Shown here: positions 23,184 to 24,392 of the stretch, piece after piece | How positions within the stretch are numbered: the first letter of the stretch is position 1 | Layout of the letters: each line of letters begins with the position of its first letter | From: Thiopontia sp964551545 | Lineage (GTDB): Bacteria; Pseudomonadota; Gammaproteobacteria; GCF-002020875 | Assembly: GCA_964551545.1 (NCBI GenBank) | Contig: CAZKCT010000025.1 | Coordinates: forward strand, 1-24,392 | DNA: 24,392 nt | Direction of reading: 5' to 3' | The notes under the pieces: model-generated | What the model was told of the DNA's origin: nothing | Database searches by the model: none | Seen by the model: the letters and a program-made list of their open reading frames with translations, nothing else | Translations under genes and position numbers: made by a program

Positions 23184-24392
23184 TTATCGGTAGATCTCTC
23201 CGCCACCTTCGGTAAACTCCTTCGACTTCTCTTCCATCCCCTGCTGCTGCTCGGCAAAGTCGCGAACCTCCTGACTGATCTTCATCGAACAGAATTTGGG
23301 GCCACACATCGAGCAGAAGTGGGCGACTTTGGCCGACTCTTTGGGCAGCGTTGCATCGTGGTACTCAATCGCCCTTTCCGGGTCAAGCGCTAGCGCAAAC
23401 TGGTCGTGCCAACGGAACTCAAAGCGCGCCTTGCTCATCGCATTGTCGCGCACTTGCGCACCGGGGTGCCCCTTGGCGAGATCCGCCGCATGGGCTGCCA
23501 CCTTGTAGGCGACAATCCCTTCACGCACATCCTCTTTATCGGGCAGACCGAGATGCTCTTTTGGCGTCACATAGCAGAGCATTGCCGTGCCATACCAGCC
23601 AATCATCGCTGCACCAATGGCAGAGCTGAGATGGTCATAACCCGGGGAGATGTCAGTGACCAGTGGACCAAGCGTATAGAACGGCGCCTCACCACACTCC
23701 TTCAGCTGTTTCTCCATATTGACCTTGATCATCTGCATCGGCACATGCCCTGGACCCTCGATGATGGTCTGCACATCGTGCTCCCACGCAATCTTGGTCA
23801 ACTCGCCTAAGGTCTCCAGCTCTCCGAACTGGGCCGCATCATTGGCATCGGCCAGCGACCCAGGGCGCAACCCATCCCCCAGCGAGAAGGAGACATCATA
23901 AGCCTTCATGATCTCGCAAATCTCTTCGAAATGGGTGTAGAGGAAGCTCTCTTCATGGTGCGCCAGACACCATTTGGCCATGATCGAACCCCCACGAGAG
24001 ACAATTCCGGTGACCCGCTCTGCGGTCATCGGTACATGACGCAACAACAACCCGGCATGAATCGTAAAGTAGTCGACTCCCTGCTCCGCCTGCTCAATCA
24101 GAGTATCGCGCATGATCTCCCAGTTGAGATCTTCCGCAATGCCATCCACCTTCTCCAGCGCCTGATAGATCGGGACGGTGCCAATCGGGACGGGAGAATT
24201 ACGCACGATCCACTCGCGGGTCTCGTGAATATTCTTGCCCGTGGAGAGATCCATCACCGTATCGCCGCCCCAACGGATCGACCACGCCATCTTCTCGACC
24301 TCTTCCTCAATCGAGGAACCTAGGGCAGAGTTGCCGATATTGGCATTAATTTTCGTCAGAAAGTTGCGCCCGATAATCATCGGCTCCACTTC
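23184..24392 (-). CDS. thiC: Phosphomethylpyrimidine synthase ThiC, 5' part beyond the window
   Basis: ThiC is a radical-SAM enzyme that converts aminoimidazole ribotide to hydroxymethylpyrimidine phosphate for thiamine synthesis. The visible 402 residues cover the C-terminal two thirds: EPMIIGRNF, INANIGNSALGSSIEEEVEK, DTVMDLSTG, EGPGHVPM and YVTPKEHLGLP. The C-terminal cluster motif CSMCGPKFC (C-x2-C-x4-C) binds the [4Fe-4S] cluster. The frame is open to the right edge, so the N-terminus and any TPP riboswitch lie outside the window. Its 3' end meets the inverted repeat, and I see no intrinsic terminator. Confidence 0.97.
   Translation of the reverse strand, partial: EVEPMIIGRNFLTKINANIGNSALGSSIEEEVEKMAWSIRWGGDTVMDLSTGKNIHETREWIVRNSPVPIGTVPIYQALEKVDGIAEDLNWEIMRDTLIEQAEQGVDYFTIHAGLLLRHVPMTAERVTGIVSRGGSIMAKWCLAHHEESFLYTHFEEICEIMKAYDVSFSLGDGLRPGSLADANDAAQFGELETLGELTKIAWEHDVQTIIEGPGHVPMQMIKVNMEKQLKECGEAPFYTLGPLVTDISPGYDHLSSAIGAAMIGWYGTAMLCYVTPKEHLGLPDKEDVREGIVAYKVAAHAADLAKGHPGAQVRDNAMSKARFEFRWHDQFALALDPERAIEYHDATLPKESAKVAHFCSMCGPKFCSMKISQEVRDFAEQQQGMEEKSKEFTEGGGEIYR

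Overview
The window looks like a chromosomal segment of a free-living or symbiotic gammaproteobacterium, most plausibly a sulfur-oxidizing, chemolithoautotrophic type (Chromatiales or Sedimenticola/Thiodiazotropha-like). This placement is inference. It rests on moderate GC content, typical gammaproteobacterial housekeeping genes (glnK, hrpA, moaCDE, thiC), and a pyrophosphate-based module (PPi-dependent phosphofructokinase beside a proton-pumping pyrophosphatase) known from such bacteria. There are no tRNAs, rRNAs, insertion sequences or CRISPR arrays. One 100-N assembly gap (5977-6076) lies inside a tandem repeat.

Layout. Positions 1-515 hold the start of a PII gene (glnK, minus strand) behind a sigma54 promoter and two NtrC-type sites. 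Positions 590-5409 carry a YnaI-like mechanosensitive channel gene overlapping hrpA. A small unknown gene and a divergent adenylate-kinase-like gene with a long histone-H1-like Lys/Ala tail follow on the minus strand (5414-6914). Divergent from these, 7319-11884 carries pfp, hppA, ppa and a YfcE-like phosphodiesterase. This set makes and uses PPi: reversible PPi-linked phosphofructokinase, a K+-independent H+-pumping PPase that can couple PPi to the proton gradient, and a soluble PPase.

From 20175 down to 11973 the minus strand holds a run of envelope genes: SCP2-like lipid-binding protein, RND membrane-fusion protein, RND permease, an unknown secreted protein, a LolA-like secreted protein, a membrane-anchored TPR protein, and (after a wider gap) a one-TM Met-rich coiled-coil protein. 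No TolC-type gene is present. Their order suggests transport of a hydrophobic or lipid-like substrate, but this is inference.

Positions 20176-20531 carry no gene. They hold a tandem pair of NrdR boxes over a plausible promoter, plus a perfect DnaA box: the control region of a ribonucleotide reductase operon with no such gene beside it. Then come molybdopterin synthase genes moaE-moaD (minus), moaC (plus), a YbfB/YjiJ-type MFS transporter whose C-terminus is written by one arm of a CGCAAAG-type inverted repeat, and the 3' part of thiC (minus), which runs off the right edge.
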